64,000 bases of DNA from Polaribacter septentrionalilitoris (GTDB lineage: Bacteria; Bacteroidota; Bacteroidia; Flavobacteriales; Flavobacteriaceae), in the NCBI RefSeq assembly GCF_009832745.1, contig NZ_VRMJ01000042.1, positions 124,001 to 188,000 of the forward strand, given 5' to 3'. Each line of letters opens with the position of its first letter. The stretch's first letter is position 1. Position numbers and translations under genes: made by a program. Positions 50,522 through 60,514 of the stretch are shown here, piece by piece. The notes beneath the pieces were generated by a model. The model had not been told where the DNA came from. It ran no database searches and saw nothing but the letters and a program-made list of their open reading frames with translations.

Positions 50522-51823
50522 ATGAAGCAAAAAATAAACATATTTTGGTTTCGAAGAGATTTACGCTTAGAGGATAATTGTGGACTTTTTCATGCTTTAA
50601 ATTCTGATAAAAAAGTACTTCCAATTTTTATTTTTGATGAAGACATTCTTCACAAACTACCATGTGATGATGCACGCGTTTCATTTATTCATCAAGAGTT
50701 AAAAAACATCAATCTTCAATTAAACAAAACAGGTAGTTCTTTAGCTGTTTTTCACGGAAAACCTGCTGATATTTTCAAGAGTTTACTAACAAACTATTCA
50801 ATTGATACTGTTATTACAAATCACGATTATGAGCCCTATGCCATCAAAAGAGATTTAGAGATCAAAGAGCTTTTAGCCTCTAAAGAAATTGATTTCAAAA
50901 CGTATAAAGACCAAGTTATTTTTGAAAGAAATGAAGTTGTAAAACAAGATGGAGGCCCTTATAAAGTTTACACACCTTATTCTAGAAAATGGCTAGAAGC
51001 TTTCCATGAAAAAGGAATTTCATTTTATCCTTCTGAAGAGAAATTAGAGAGTTTTGTAAAAGATGATAATCATCCTTTTTTATCATTATCAGATATTGGT
51101 TTTACAGTCTCGTCAATAAAAGTAGCATCTTATACGGTTTCTACAGAATTGATTGATCAGTATGAAGAAACTAGAAATTTCCCTGCAAAAGATGCCACAT
51201 CAAAACTAGGAACACATTTGCGATTTGGAACAGTTAGTGTAAGAAAAATGGTTAAAAAAGCCTCCAAAAGCAATAATATTACATTTTTTAAAGAACTGAT
51301 TTGGAGAGAGTTTTTTATGCAAATTTTATGGCATTTTCCACACACTCCTAACAAAGCTTTTAAATCGAAATACGATAGAATTCAATGGAGAAATAATGAA
51401 GATGAATTTAAAGCTTGGTGTAAAGGAGAAACAGGCTATCCTTTAGTAGATGCTGGTATGAGAGAACTCAATGAAACAGGTTTTATGCACAACAGAGTAA
51501 GAATGTTGGTGGGAAGTTTTTTATGCAAACATTTATTGATAGATTGGAGATGGGGAGAAGCCTATTTTGCAGAAAAATTACACGATTACGAAATGTCAAG
51601 TAATGTTGGTAACTGGCAATGGGTTGCAGGTTCTGGTGTAGATGCATCTCCTTATTTTAGAATTTTTAACCCTACAACACAAATTAAAAAATTTGATAAA
51701 GATTTAAAATATATAAAAAAATGGGTTCCAGAGTTTCAAGAATTGACATATTCTAAAGAAATTGTAGAGCATAAATTTGCAAGAGAACGTTGTTTAAAGG
51801 TTTATAAAGAAGCGGTTTCTTAA
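50522..51823 (+). CDS. phrB: Deoxyribodipyrimidine photolyase, class I CPD type
   Basis: About 433 residues from ATG 50522 (MKQKINIFWF); an upstream in-frame TTG at 50504 lies in the previous gene. It has FWFRRDLRLEDN, ELIWREFFMQILWHFP, TGYPLVDAGMRELNETGFMHNRVRM (given here in two stretches: TGYPLVDAGMREL and NETGFMHNRVRM) and NVGNWQWVAGSGVDASPYFR, which carry the FAD site and CPD-binding residues of class I enzymes. It repairs UV-made cyclobutane dimers using blue light. It closes operon 2; the terminator is at 51929. Confidence 0.95.
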   Translation: MKQKINIFWFRRDLRLEDNCGLFHALNSDKKVLPIFIFDEDILHKLPCDDARVSFIHQELKNINLQLNKTGSSLAVFHGKPADIFKSLLTNYSIDTVITNHDYEPYAIKRDLEIKELLASKEIDFKTYKDQVIFERNEVVKQDGGPYKVYTPYSRKWLEAFHEKGISFYPSEEKLESFVKDDNHPFLSLSDIGFTVSSIKVASYTVSTELIDQYEETRNFPAKDATSKLGTHLRFGTVSVRKMVKKASKSNNITFFKELIWREFFMQILWHFPHTPNKAFKSKYDRIQWRNNEDEFKAWCKGETGYPLVDAGMRELNETGFMHNRVRMLVGSFLCKHLLIDWRWGEAYFAEKLHDYEMSSNVGNWQWVAGSGVDASPYFRIFNPTTQIKKFDKDLKYIKKWVPEFQELTYSKEIVEHKFARERCLKVYKEAVS

Positions 51824-51928
51824 ATATAAAGACAACAAACTAATAAAGATTACGTTTTAAAAATACAGTGTAGATAAATCATTAATAAAATTTATTCTAC
51901 AACATGTAAAATTATTTATTCTTGATTT

Positions 51929-51957
51929 AAAGCTTCAATTTTTTTGAAGCTTTTTTT
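51929..51957 (+). terminator. Terminator of photoprotection operon 2
   Basis: AAAGCTTCA (51929-51937) pairs exactly with TGAAGCTTT (51945-51953), followed by a T run. It lies 105 bp after the photolyase stop codon. Confidence 0.85.
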
Positions 51958-52026
51958 ATGTAATTTTTTAAAATTTATCTTGGTGTTTATTAATATTTAT
52001 ATTTTATTTGCGCTCGTTAAAAAACA

Positions 52027-52100
52027 GCCGATGTAGCTCAGCTGGCTAGAGCAGCTGATTTGTAATCAGCAGGTCGTGGGTTCGAGTCCCTCCATCGGCT
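52027..52100 (+). tRNA. tRNA-Thr (anticodon TGT)
   Basis: A 74-nt cloverleaf: acceptor GCCGATG/CATCGGC with discriminator T, D arm GCTCAGCTGGCTAGAGC, anticodon stem GCTGA/TCAGC with loop TTTGTAA (anticodon TGT), T arm GTGGG-TTCGAGT-CCCTC (one mismatch). CCA is not encoded. Confidence 0.95.
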
Positions 52101-52111
52101 CAAATTTTTTA

Positions 52112-52150
52112 AAAGTCTCAAAAAAATATTTTTTTGAGACTTTCTTTTTT
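52112..52150 (+). terminator. Terminator after tRNA-Thr
   Basis: AAAGTCTCAAAAAAA (52112-52126) faces TTTTTTTGAGACTTT (52129-52143), followed by more T residues. The 2-nt gap means the top A-T pairs stay open as the loop. It separates tRNA-Thr from the next tRNA. Confidence 0.75.
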
Positions 52151-52166
52151 ATTTTAGCAATAAATT

Positions 52167-52241
52167 CGGGTAGTAGCTTAGTCCGGTTAAAGTGCTGGTC
52201 TGGGGGACCAGAGATCGGAGGTTCGAATCCTCTCTACCCGA
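52167..52241 (+). tRNA. tRNA-Pro (anticodon GGG)
   Basis: A 75-nt cloverleaf: acceptor CGGGTAG/CTACCCG, discriminator A, anticodon stem CTGGT/ACCAG with loop CTGGGGG (anticodon GGG), T arm GGAGG-TTCGAAT-CCTCT. It is the second proline tRNA in the window and differs from the island target at 2636 in acceptor and anticodon. Confidence 0.95.
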
Positions 52242-52346
52242 CTTTTCTTATAGACAATCTATTTTTTTCATATATTGCAATACACTTCTATTTTAGAATT
52301 TCATTAGATTTTCTAAATATAAATCTGTAATATCTTAAATCATTTT

Positions 52347-53348
52347 ATGAAATTAAAAGTAGGATTATTAGGCGCTGGTTCTTGGGGAACTACTGTAGCT
52401 TCATTGACATCAAAAAATGCTGAGACTATTATTTGGGCCAGAAATAACGCCACTGTTGAAGAAATAAACAAATATCACACTAATGAAAAATACCTCCCAA
52501 AAGCAACGCTTCATAAAGAGTTAAGAGCATCAAACTCAATAAAAGAAACTGTAGAAAATGCAGACGTTATTGTTATGGGAATCCCTTCTCAAAATTTTAG
52601 ACATGTATTAACTGAAGCTAAACCTTTTATAAGGCCATGGGTTCCTATAGTTAGTTTAGCTAAAGGATTAGAAATTAGTACAAAAATGAGAATGACTGAA
52701 ATTGTGGAAGAAGAACTACCTGGTCATCCAGCAGGAGTTTTAACTGGTCCTAATTTAGCTAAAGAAATTCATTTTGGTAAAGCAGCTGCAGCTGTAATTG
52801 CTATGGTTGATAAATCAATTGCTAAAAAACTACAAAGTGTTTTTAATTCTGGGCTATTTAGGGTGTATACCAATTCTGATGTTATTGGATGTGAATTAGG
52901 CGGTGCATTAAAAAACATTATGGCAATTGCTGCTGGTATGAGTGATGGAGCAAACGCAGGAGAAAATACACGTTCTGCCCTAATCACTAGAGGTTTATCG
53001 GAACTTACAAGGCTTGGAACTGCAATGGGTGGCAAACAAAGAACCTTTGCAGGTCTTACAGGGATGGGAGACTTAATAGTTACTTGTTCTAGTTCTAAAA
53101 GTAGAAATCACCATGTTGGATTCGAGTTAGGAAAAGGAAAACCATTAGAAAATATTATTAGTGAAATGAGCGAAGTTGCAGAAGGTGTAAAGACAGCTAA
53201 AATAATTATGGAATTAGCAAAAGAACATCAAATAGATATGCCAATATCAAACGAGGTATATAAAGTTTTATATAAAGGCAATACTGTATTTGATGCCTTT
53301 AAAGGTTTGCTTACTCATGAAGTTGGTTCTGAAAAAGAACCAGGATAA
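52347..53348 (+). CDS. gpsA: Glycerol-3-phosphate dehydrogenase (NAD(P)+)
   Basis: A 333-residue cytoplasmic enzyme making glycerol-3-phosphate for phospholipids. NAD-binding GLLGAGSWGTTVASL, VSLAKGLEIS, LTGPNLAKEIHFGKAAAAV and catalytic Lys region LGGALKNIMAIAAGMSDG, then TFAGLTGMGDLIVTCSS. Length is normal. It follows tRNA-Pro(GGG) by 105 bp with its own probable promoter, and precedes udk. Confidence 0.96.
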   Translation: MKLKVGLLGAGSWGTTVASLTSKNAETIIWARNNATVEEINKYHTNEKYLPKATLHKELRASNSIKETVENADVIVMGIPSQNFRHVLTEAKPFIRPWVPIVSLAKGLEISTKMRMTEIVEEELPGHPAGVLTGPNLAKEIHFGKAAAAVIAMVDKSIAKKLQSVFNSGLFRVYTNSDVIGCELGGALKNIMAIAAGMSDGANAGENTRSALITRGLSELTRLGTAMGGKQRTFAGLTGMGDLIVTCSSSKSRNHHVGFELGKGKPLENIISEMSEVAEGVKTAKIIMELAKEHQIDMPISNEVYKVLYKGNTVFDAFKGLLTHEVGSEKEPG

Positions 53349-53417
53349 GAACAAAAAATAAACAAAATTTATAAAATCTTTATTATTTTAGACGATTAAT
53401 TATAAAACTTATAATTT

Positions 53418-54023
53418 ATGCTAATCTTAGGTATTGCTGGAGGTACAGGAAGTGGAAAAACTACTGTCGTAAATCAGATAGTTAAACATCTGCCTGTTGA
53501 TGAAGTTTGTGTAATTTCACAAGATTCATACTACAAAGCAACTGATGATTTGTCTTATGAAGAAAGGACAAAAATAAATTTTGACCATCCAAGAGCCATA
53601 GATTTTGATTTGCTTGTACATCATCTAAAAGAATTAAAAAAAGGAAATACAATACCACAACCTGTCTATTCTTTTGTTACGCATAATAGAACAAAAGACA
53701 CTGTTCTTACACATCCAAGAAAAGTTGTCATTGTAGAAGGTATTTTGATTTTTAACAGTGAAGAATTAAGAAACCTTTTTGATATTAAAATTTTTGTTCA
53801 TGCTGATACTGATGAGCGATTAATTAGAAGAGTTCGAAGAGATATTTCTGAAAGAGGAAGAGATATAGATGAAGTTTTGAACAGATATCAAGACACATTA
53901 AAACCTATGCATCTGCAATTTATAGAGCCCACAAAGAACTATGCAGATTTAATAATTCCTAATGATAGACACAACACTGTTGCTATTGACATTGTAAGAA
54001 CTGTAATTAATGAACGTTTATAA
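53418..54023 (+). CDS. udk: Uridine kinase
   Basis: A 201-residue P-loop kinase that phosphorylates uridine and cytidine. Walker A is GGTGSGKTT (about 8-16); CVISQDSYYK and NFDHPRAIDFDLL are family motifs, and LIRRVRRDISERGRD is the lid region. It salvages pyrimidine nucleosides. The divIC-like gene follows directly. Confidence 0.95.
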   Translation: MLILGIAGGTGSGKTTVVNQIVKHLPVDEVCVISQDSYYKATDDLSYEERTKINFDHPRAIDFDLLVHHLKELKKGNTIPQPVYSFVTHNRTKDTVLTHPRKVVIVEGILIFNSEELRNLFDIKIFVHADTDERLIRRVRRDISERGRDIDEVLNRYQDTLKPMHLQFIEPTKNYADLIIPNDRHNTVAIDIVRTVINERL

Positions 54024-54027
54024 ACCT

Positions 54028-54345
54028 ATGGGATTTTCGAAAATTAGAAATAATAAAATAGTAAAAATTGCAACAAATATTTTTGTTCTAATTACTATTC
54101 CGTTTTTAATTTGGATGTTTTTTTTTGATGAAAACTCTTTCTTAGTACACAGAAAATTTGATAGCGAAATTGAAGATTTAGAAAGTACAATTTCTTTTTA
54201 CAAAAAGAAAATTAAAGAAGATAAAGCTACAATTAAAAAGTTGGAAGATTCTTTACAATTAGAACGATTTGCAAGAGAAAAGTACTTGTTAAAAAAAGAA
54301 AACGAAGATATTTATATTATAGAATTTGATACCATAAAAAAATAA
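54028..54345 (+). CDS. FtsB/DivIC-like septum formation protein
   Basis: About 105 residues from ATG 54028 (MGFSKIRNNK). An in-frame ATG at 54010 inside udk would add six residues and cannot be excluded. One membrane segment (IFVLITIPFLIWMFFF, about 17-32) is followed by a coiled coil (FDSEIEDLESTISFYKKKIK) and the conserved FAREKYLLKKENEDIYII end. Such proteins join the FtsL/FtsQ division complex. The stop codon overlaps mutA (TAATG). Confidence 0.85.
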   Translation: MGFSKIRNNKIVKIATNIFVLITIPFLIWMFFFDENSFLVHRKFDSEIEDLESTISFYKKKIKEDKATIKKLEDSLQLERFAREKYLLKKENEDIYIIEFDTIKK

Positions 54346-55700
54346 TGAGTCAGTTTTTATTTGATGAATTTGAAAAAATCACACCCAAAGCTTGGAAACA
54401 AAAAATTCAGGTAGACTTAAAAGGTGCTGATTACAATGATACACTTCTCTGGAAAACAAACGAAGGTGTTGTTGTGAAACCTTTTTATACTTCAGAGGAT
54501 AGAACTAATCATACAATACAATCACCTAAGGAAGGATTCAATATCTGTCAAACCATTTTTGTTGACGATGAAAAAATTGCAAATTCTTTAGCTATTGATG
54601 CTTTAAAAAGAGGCGCTAATTCAATACAATTTAAAGCTGATAAGGTTTTTGACTACCCTATTCTTTTAAAAGGAATTGATTACAATTCTACTATTCTATA
54701 TTTTCAATTTTCTTTTTTAAACGATGATTTTCAGATTGAATTATCAAAATTCATCAATTCAGAAAAAACCTATTTTCAGAACGATATTATTGGTCATTTG
54801 GCAGAAGAAGGCAATTGGTTCAACAATTTAAAAGACGATTATCAAAAACTTGATAATATTGTTAATCATACTAATAGTTGTATCTCTGTTTCTCTAGATT
54901 TATATCAAAATTCAGGAGCGAATATTACACAACAATTGGCGTATACATTAGCTCATGCAAATGAGTATCTAAATCATTTTGGGAGCGAATTTGCTCACAA
55001 AATTCATTTTTACTTTTCAGTGGGTGCTAACTATTTCTTTGAAATTGCAAAATTTAGAGCTTTTAGATTGTTATGGTCAACATTACTAGAAGAATACGGT
55101 ATTGTAAACTTAGATACTCACATTTTTGCTCAACCTAGTTTAAGAAATAAAACATTATATGATTATAATGTAAATATGCTTAGAACAACATCTGAATGTA
55201 TGAGTGCTATTTTAGGAAGTGCTAATACAGTTTCTAATGTTTCTTATGATGCAATTTATCATAAATCCAATGAATTTGGAGAACGTATTGCAAGAAATCA
55301 ATTGCTTATTTTACAGCAAGAAAGTTACTTAGGCAATGCTCAAGATTTTACTGATGGCTCTTATTACATTGAAGCTATTACCACTCAATTATCAGAAAAA
55401 GCATTAGAAATTTTTAAATTTATAGAAAAATCTGGTGGTTTTCTCAATCAATTAAAATCTGGGGTAATACAAAAGAAAATTAACGAAAGTGACCGCAAAG
55501 AAAAAGAAGAGTTTTTAGAAAAAGAACTAATATTGGTTGGCACCAATTTGCAACAAAATAAAGATGATAAGATGCAAAACAATTTGGAGTTATACCCTTT
55601 TGTAAAGCAGAGAAACATCAAAACGTTAATACCCCCATTAACTAGAAACCGTATTTCAGAGTCAATCGAAAAAGAAAGATTGAGTTTAGAAAAGGTGTAA
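54345..55700 (+). CDS. mutA: Methylmalonyl-CoA mutase small subunit
   Basis: A 451-residue non-catalytic partner of MutB. It has PKAWKQKIQVDLKGADYNDT at the start, FSVGANYFFEIAKFRAFRLL and NVNMLRTTSECMSAILGSAN, matching the substrate-domain fold, and no B12-binding domain. With MutB it interconverts succinyl-CoA and methylmalonyl-CoA. A small membrane-protein gene separates the two mutase genes. Confidence 0.92.
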   Translation: MSQFLFDEFEKITPKAWKQKIQVDLKGADYNDTLLWKTNEGVVVKPFYTSEDRTNHTIQSPKEGFNICQTIFVDDEKIANSLAIDALKRGANSIQFKADKVFDYPILLKGIDYNSTILYFQFSFLNDDFQIELSKFINSEKTYFQNDIIGHLAEEGNWFNNLKDDYQKLDNIVNHTNSCISVSLDLYQNSGANITQQLAYTLAHANEYLNHFGSEFAHKIHFYFSVGANYFFEIAKFRAFRLLWSTLLEEYGIVNLDTHIFAQPSLRNKTLYDYNVNMLRTTSECMSAILGSANTVSNVSYDAIYHKSNEFGERIARNQLLILQQESYLGNAQDFTDGSYYIEAITTQLSEKALEIFKFIEKSGGFLNQLKSGVIQKKINESDRKEKEEFLEKELILVGTNLQQNKDDKMQNNLELYPFVKQRNIKTLIPPLTRNRISESIEKERLSLEKV

Positions 55701-55709
55701 TTTATAATT

Positions 55710-56042
55710 ATGAGTAAAAACAAAGAAATTTTAGAACATCAGAAAAAACAAAATACTCTTAAAACTCAAGTTAAAGAGATTAAAAGAAAGTTGCCAACTT
55801 ATATCATAGGTTTTTTGTTGTTTGCCTTTGTTAGCTTATATTTTTTAGAGAATACCTTTTATAATTATTTTGGAAAAAATGTTAATCTTATTATCATAAT
55901 TGTTGTCATCTTATCCGTATTTTCTCTTTTTATTTTGATAAGGAGCTACCTAAAAGTTAAGCAACTACAAAGAGAATCAAAATCTATAGGATCCAAACTC
56001 TATAAACTAATGAAATTGGAAACAGAAACTAAAGATGAGTAG
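55710..56042 (+). CDS. Small two-helix membrane protein between mutA and mutB
   Basis: A 110-residue protein with an N-terminal coiled coil ([19 protein letters not shown]), membrane segments [17 protein letters not shown] (about 31-47) and [18 protein letters not shown] (about 60-77), and a charged tail. It overlaps mutB by 8 bp, so it is translated with it. No family recognised; a role in the mutase operon is not evident. Confidence 0.75.
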   Translation: MSKNKEILEHQKKQNTLKTQVKEIKRKLPTYIIGFLLFAFVSLYFLENTFYNYFGKNVNLIIIIVVILSVFSLFILIRSYLKVKQLQRESKSIGSKLYKLMKLETETKDE

Positions 56043-58098
56043 AAAAGACGTACAACATATAAAAATTAAAAAAACTAAAAAAAGTATTGAAAAATCATTT
56101 CAACATGAAGGTTTTGTTGCTGGTATTTCACCAAATTTAAGAGGTCCTTACTCAACGATGTATGTTCGTAGGCCATGGACTATAAGGCAATATGCAGGAT
56201 TTTCCACCGCTGAAGAAAGTAATGCTTTTTACAGAAAAAATTTAGAGTCTGGTCAAAAAGGATTATCTGTTGCATTTGATTTGGCCACTCATAGAGGTTA
56301 TGATTCTGACCATGAACGCGTGCAAGGTGATGTTGGTAAGGCTGGCGTAGCTATAGATTCCGTTGAAGACATGAAGGTTTTATTTAATCAAATTCCTTTG
56401 GATAAAATGTCGGTTTCTATGACCATGAATGGTGCAGTATTACCAATTTTGGCATTTTATATCGTAGCTGCAGAAGAACAAGGTGTATCTCCTGAACTAT
56501 TATCTGGCACAATTCAAAATGATATTCTCAAGGAGTTTATGGTTCGAAATACATACATCTACCCTCCTACTCCTTCTATGAAAATTATTGCTGATATTTT
56601 TAAATACACCAGTAAAAACATGCCTAGATTTAACTCGATTTCCATTTCTGGCTATCATATGCAAGAAGCAGGTGCTACTGCTGAAATTGAATTGGCATAT
56701 ACCTTAGCAGACGGATTAGAATACCTAAAAAAAGGATTAGAAACAGGAATGGATATTGATGCTTTTGCTCCAAGACTATCATTCTTTTGGGCAATTGGTA
56801 TGGATCATTTTAGAGAGATTGCAAAAATGCGTGCAGCAAGAATGTTGTGGGCAAAAATCGTAAAACAATTTAATCCCAAAAACCCTAAATCCCTAGCTTT
56901 GCGAACACATTGTCAAACAAGTGGTTGGAGTTTAACAGCTCAAGATCCTTTTAACAATGTTGCTAGAACTACTATAGAAGCGATGGCTGCTGCCTTTGGA
57001 GGCACACAAAGTTTACACACAAACGCATTGGATGAGGCTATTGCATTGCCCACAGATTTTTCTGCAAGAATTGCCAGAAATACCCAAATCTATTTACAAG
57101 AAGAAACCAATATTACCAAAACTGTAGATCCCTGGGCAGGTAGCTATCACGTTGAAAAACTAACAGAAGATATTGCCAATAAAGCTTGGGAATTAATTCA
57201 AGAAGTAGAAAGCTTAGGTGGAATGACTAAGGCTATCGAAAAAGGAATTCCAAAATTAAGAATTGAAGAAGCAGCTGCAAAAAAACAAGCTAAAATTGAT
57301 AGCGGACAAGATGTAATTGTTGGTGTTAATAAATACAAACTCAAACAAGAAGACCCTTTACATATTTTAGAGGTAGATAATGAAGCTGTTCGTCAATCTC
57401 AAATTGAACGTTTAGAACAATTAAAAGCGAATAGAAATACTAAGGATGTTGAGAAATCTTTAGTACTTTTAACCAATGCTGCTAAATCTGGGAAACATAA
57501 CTTATTAGATTTAGCAATTAAAGCTGCTAGAAATAGAGCCACTTTAGGTGAAATTTCTAATGCTTTAGAAACTATTTTTAGTAGACACAAAGCCGTAACA
57601 AAAACAATCTCTGGAGTGTATAGTAAAGAAATAAAAGATGATAAACTTTTTAAAGAAGCAAGAGATTTAGCTAATAAGTTTGCTGAATTAGAAGGAAGAA
57701 GACCTCGAATTATGATTGCCAAATTAGGACAAGATGGTCATGATAGAGGCGCAAAAGTTGTTGCTACTGGTTATGCTGATTTAGGTTTTGATGTAGATAT
57801 TGGCCCTTTATTTCAAACACCTCTAGAAGCTGCTAAACAAGCCGTTGAAAATGACGTACATATTTTAGGGATTTCTTCTTTGGCTGCTGGTCATAAAACA
57901 TTAGTTCCTAAAGTAATTGCTGAACTAAAAAAATACGAACGTGAAGACATCATGGTTATAGTTGGAGGTGTAATACCTGCACAAGATTACCAATTTTTAT
58001 TTGACGCTGGTGCTGTAGGTGTTTTTGGACCAGGTACAAAAATTGCGCAAGCAGCAATTGACTTATTAAAAGTTTTAATTGATAGTGTTGTAGAGTAG
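56035..58098 (+). CDS. mutB: Methylmalonyl-CoA mutase large subunit
   Basis: A 687-residue B12-dependent enzyme. Catalytic domain: [20 protein letters not shown] (about 38-57), [32 protein letters not shown] and [15 protein letters not shown]-terminal cobalamin domain (about 555-680): [20 protein letters not shown] with the DxHxxG cobalt-binding motif, and GGVIPAQDY. It acts in propionate and branched-chain catabolism, and its partner is MutA upstream. Confidence 0.96.
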   Translation: MSRKDVQHIKIKKTKKSIEKSFQHEGFVAGISPNLRGPYSTMYVRRPWTIRQYAGFSTAEESNAFYRKNLESGQKGLSVAFDLATHRGYDSDHERVQGDVGKAGVAIDSVEDMKVLFNQIPLDKMSVSMTMNGAVLPILAFYIVAAEEQGVSPELLSGTIQNDILKEFMVRNTYIYPPTPSMKIIADIFKYTSKNMPRFNSISISGYHMQEAGATAEIELAYTLADGLEYLKKGLETGMDIDAFAPRLSFFWAIGMDHFREIAKMRAARMLWAKIVKQFNPKNPKSLALRTHCQTSGWSLTAQDPFNNVARTTIEAMAAAFGGTQSLHTNALDEAIALPTDFSARIARNTQIYLQEETNITKTVDPWAGSYHVEKLTEDIANKAWELIQEVESLGGMTKAIEKGIPKLRIEEAAAKKQAKIDSGQDVIVGVNKYKLKQEDPLHILEVDNEAVRQSQIERLEQLKANRNTKDVEKSLVLLTNAAKSGKHNLLDLAIKAARNRATLGEISNALETIFSRHKAVTKTISGVYSKEIKDDKLFKEARDLANKFAELEGRRPRIMIAKLGQDGHDRGAKVVATGYADLGFDVDIGPLFQTPLEAAKQAVENDVHILGISSLAAGHKTLVPKVIAELKKYEREDIMVIVGGVIPAQDYQFLFDAGAVGVFGPGTKIAQAAIDLLKVLIDSVVE

Positions 58099-58123
58099 TC
58101 TTTTTGGTAACTTTTATTTCAGA

Positions 58124-59038
58124 TTAGTCTCTAATCAAAGGTAAAGTTGAGCATCTTAATAAGCCTTCTTGTTTTGCAATTTCTGAATATGCAACTTCTT
58201 CTACTGTAAATCCGTTTTTTCTTAACCAAGTATTTAAACGTGTAAAGTTTTTTTCTGATATAATTATATCCTCAGCTATAGAAAACACATTACTATTCAT
58301 GTTATACATTTCCTCTTTAGTGATTTCAAATACATTTTCTTTTCCAAAAAAATCAAGCAACCAATTGTATTCACTTTCTATTAAAAATCCATTTTTATGC
58401 AAAATCGCTTTGTCTTTTCCTATAGGTTGAAAACAACAATCTAAATGCAAGGCATTTTCTTTAGCATCTGTATTAGATTTTCTTAACTCAAAAGATTTTA
58501 CTGTTTTATCTGGAAATAATTCTTGTAAAGCTATAACTGCGTCTAAATTGGTTCGCGCTGTTATATAATCAGGGTAATCGCTCCCTGAGTAAGTCCCAAC
58601 AAAAATATAATCATTCCAAGGCATAACATCTCCTCCTTCTACATGGCATTCTTTTGGCAAAACAATAACTTTATCAGGATGAATTTGTGAAATAACATTA
58701 TTAATCGCTTTATATTCCCTTTCCCTATCAGGAAGAATATTAGCTTCAATAAATTTGTCCTCTATTACAAAAGCAATATCTCTAGTAAAAATTTGGTTAT
58801 AATCTTTAATAATATCTGGTCTATATACTTTAACATCATACTTTTTAAAAACTTTAGCTACCGCTTCCATTTCTTGAATCATATCTTCTTCTCTAGGATA
58901 GGTTCCTGCTAAAACATGTTCTTTACTTTTAGGGTCATAACAATCTTCTACTTTAGGAGTTGCTCCATTACTATTTGCAATTCCTAAAATTACTGCTCGT
59001 AAACGTGAAGTTTCGTTTTGTATGTTTAAGTTTATCAT
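58124..59038 (-). CDS. Amidinotransferase/dimethylarginine dimethylaminohydrolase-family enzyme
   Basis: About 304 residues from ATG at 59038 (MINLNIQNET). A longer frame begins at 59065 but lies within the terminator at 59056-59080, so the shorter start is preferred. Catalytic-type residues appear in IFTRDIAFV, ALHLDCCFQPIG and EGLLRCSTLPL (Cys nucleophile near the end), as in the guanidino-group-modifying superfamily. Such enzymes hydrolyse arginine derivatives to citrulline. The exact substrate is not known. It lies just after gltA and is transcribed the same way. Confidence 0.82.
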   Translation of the reverse strand: MINLNIQNETSRLRAVILGIANSNGATPKVEDCYDPKSKEHVLAGTYPREEDMIQEMEAVAKVFKKYDVKVYRPDIIKDYNQIFTRDIAFVIEDKFIEANILPDREREYKAINNVISQIHPDKVIVLPKECHVEGGDVMPWNDYIFVGTYSGSDYPDYITARTNLDAVIALQELFPDKTVKSFELRKSNTDAKENALHLDCCFQPIGKDKAILHKNGFLIESEYNWLLDFFGKENVFEITKEEMYNMNSNVFSIAEDIIISEKNFTRLNTWLRKNGFTVEEVAYSEIAKQEGLLRCSTLPLIRD

Positions 59039-59055
59039 ATATATTTTTGATAAAA

Positions 59056-59080
59056 AAAGCTTCATAAAATATGAAGCTTT
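59056..59080. terminator. Bidirectional-type hairpin between gltA and the amidinotransferase gene
   Basis: AAAGCTTCATA (59056-59066) pairs perfectly with TATGAAGCTTT (59070-59080), loop AAA. On the minus strand it is followed by a T-rich stretch. It ends gltA and overlaps the first codons of the longer amidinotransferase frame. Confidence 0.8.
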
Positions 59081-59101
59081 CTTCTTGTAAAATATTAAAA
59101 T

Positions 59102-60388
59102 TTATCTTTTGTCTATATCAACAAATGGTCTAAAATTTTCGCCAGTATAAATTTGACGTGGACGACCAATAGGTTCTTTACGTAATCTCATTTCTTTCCA
59201 TTGAGCAATCCATCCTGGTAAACGACCTAAAGCAAACATAACCGTAAACATCTCTACAGGTATGCCCATAGCTCTGTATATAATACCTGAATAGAAATCT
59301 ACATTTGGATATAGTTTTCTTTCTACAAAATAAGGGTCATTTAATGCTTCTTGTTCTAAACTTCTTGCAATATCTAAAATAGGGTCTTCAACTCCTAAAT
59401 CGTTTAAAACTTCATCTGCAGCTTTCTTTATGATTTTAGCACGTGGATCAAAGTTTTTATATACTCTATGTCCAAAGCCCATTAATCTAAAAGGATCATT
59501 CTTATCTTTAGCTTTAGCCATATATTTTTTGGTATCACCACCATCTGCCTTAATAGCTTCAAGCATTTCTAAAACTGCTTGATTTGCACCTCCATGTAAA
59601 GGTCCCCAAAGTGCCGATATTCCAGCTGATAATGAAGCAAATAAACCTGCATGAGAAGAACCTACAATTCTTACTGTAGATGTAGAACAGTTTTGTTCAT
59701 GATCTGCATGTAAAATTAATAGTTTGTCTAATGCATTTTTTATTATAGGATTCATTTCAAAATCTTCATTTGGCTGTTTAAACATCAAATACATGATATT
59801 TTCAACATAACCTAAAGATTTTTTACCATAGTTTAAGTGCATTCCTTTTTTCTTACGCATTGTCCAACCCACCAAAACAGGAAACTTACCCATTATTCTA
59901 ACAATGGCATTATACATATCTTGCCTAGACTCAATGTTTACAGAGACTGAATTAAAAGCAGTTAATGCACTTGTTAATGAGGATAAAACTCCCATTGGAT
60001 GAGCATTTTTAGGAAATGCTTCTAAAATTTTTCTAACATCATCGTCTACTAAAGAATGTTCTCTAATATCTGCATGAAATTTTTCTAACTCTTCTTTAGT
60101 TGGTAAGTTTCCAAAAATTAATGCATACGAAACCTCAAGAAAATCAGCTTTATCTGCTAATTCCTCTATAGAATACCCTCGATATCTTAAAATTCCTTTT
60201 TCACCATCTAAGAACGTAATTGCACTTTCACAAGAACCTGTATTTTTGTAACCTGGATCAATTGTAATTACCCCATTCGTAGCTCCTCTTAGGGTTTTTA
60301 TATCGATTGCGACTTCATTTTCTGTTCCTTTTACAAGTGGAAATTCGTAGGATTTACCTCCAACCTCTAACTTAGCGATATCTGACAT
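59102..60388 (-). CDS. gltA: Citrate synthase
   Basis: A 428-residue TCA-cycle enzyme that joins acetyl-CoA and oxaloacetate. Visible residues: HADHEQNCSTSTVRIVGSS, ISALWGPLHGGANQAVLEM (catalytic His), MGFGHRVYKNFDPRA (second His and Arg) and YPNVDFYSGIIYRAMGIP (catalytic Asp). Type II hexameric length. Divergent or convergent partners are absent; eno lies 178 bp upstream on the same strand. Confidence 0.97.
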   Translation of the reverse strand: MSDIAKLEVGGKSYEFPLVKGTENEVAIDIKTLRGATNGVITIDPGYKNTGSCESAITFLDGEKGILRYRGYSIEELADKADFLEVSYALIFGNLPTKEELEKFHADIREHSLVDDDVRKILEAFPKNAHPMGVLSSLTSALTAFNSVSVNIESRQDMYNAIVRIMGKFPVLVGWTMRKKKGMHLNYGKKSLGYVENIMYLMFKQPNEDFEMNPIIKNALDKLLILHADHEQNCSTSTVRIVGSSHAGLFASLSAGISALWGPLHGGANQAVLEMLEAIKADGGDTKKYMAKAKDKNDPFRLMGFGHRVYKNFDPRAKIIKKAADEVLNDLGVEDPILDIARSLEQEALNDPYFVERKLYPNVDFYSGIIYRAMGIPVEMFTVMFALGRLPGWIAQWKEMRLRKEPIGRPRQIYTGENFRPFVDIDKR

Positions 60389-60514
60389 TTATTGATGTAT
60401 TTTTTTGTGTTGTTTAGTATCGCGAAGATACCATTTTTAAAGGAATTTAAAAAGAGCTTAGGTATAGATTTTAGATATTTTAAAATAATATTAACTTATA
60501 TTTTGTATAAATGA

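Noticed and set aside
52076-52330. An 84-codon plus-strand frame
   Set aside because: It covers the 3' end of tRNA-Thr, a terminator and all of tRNA-Pro(GGG), so it is not a gene.
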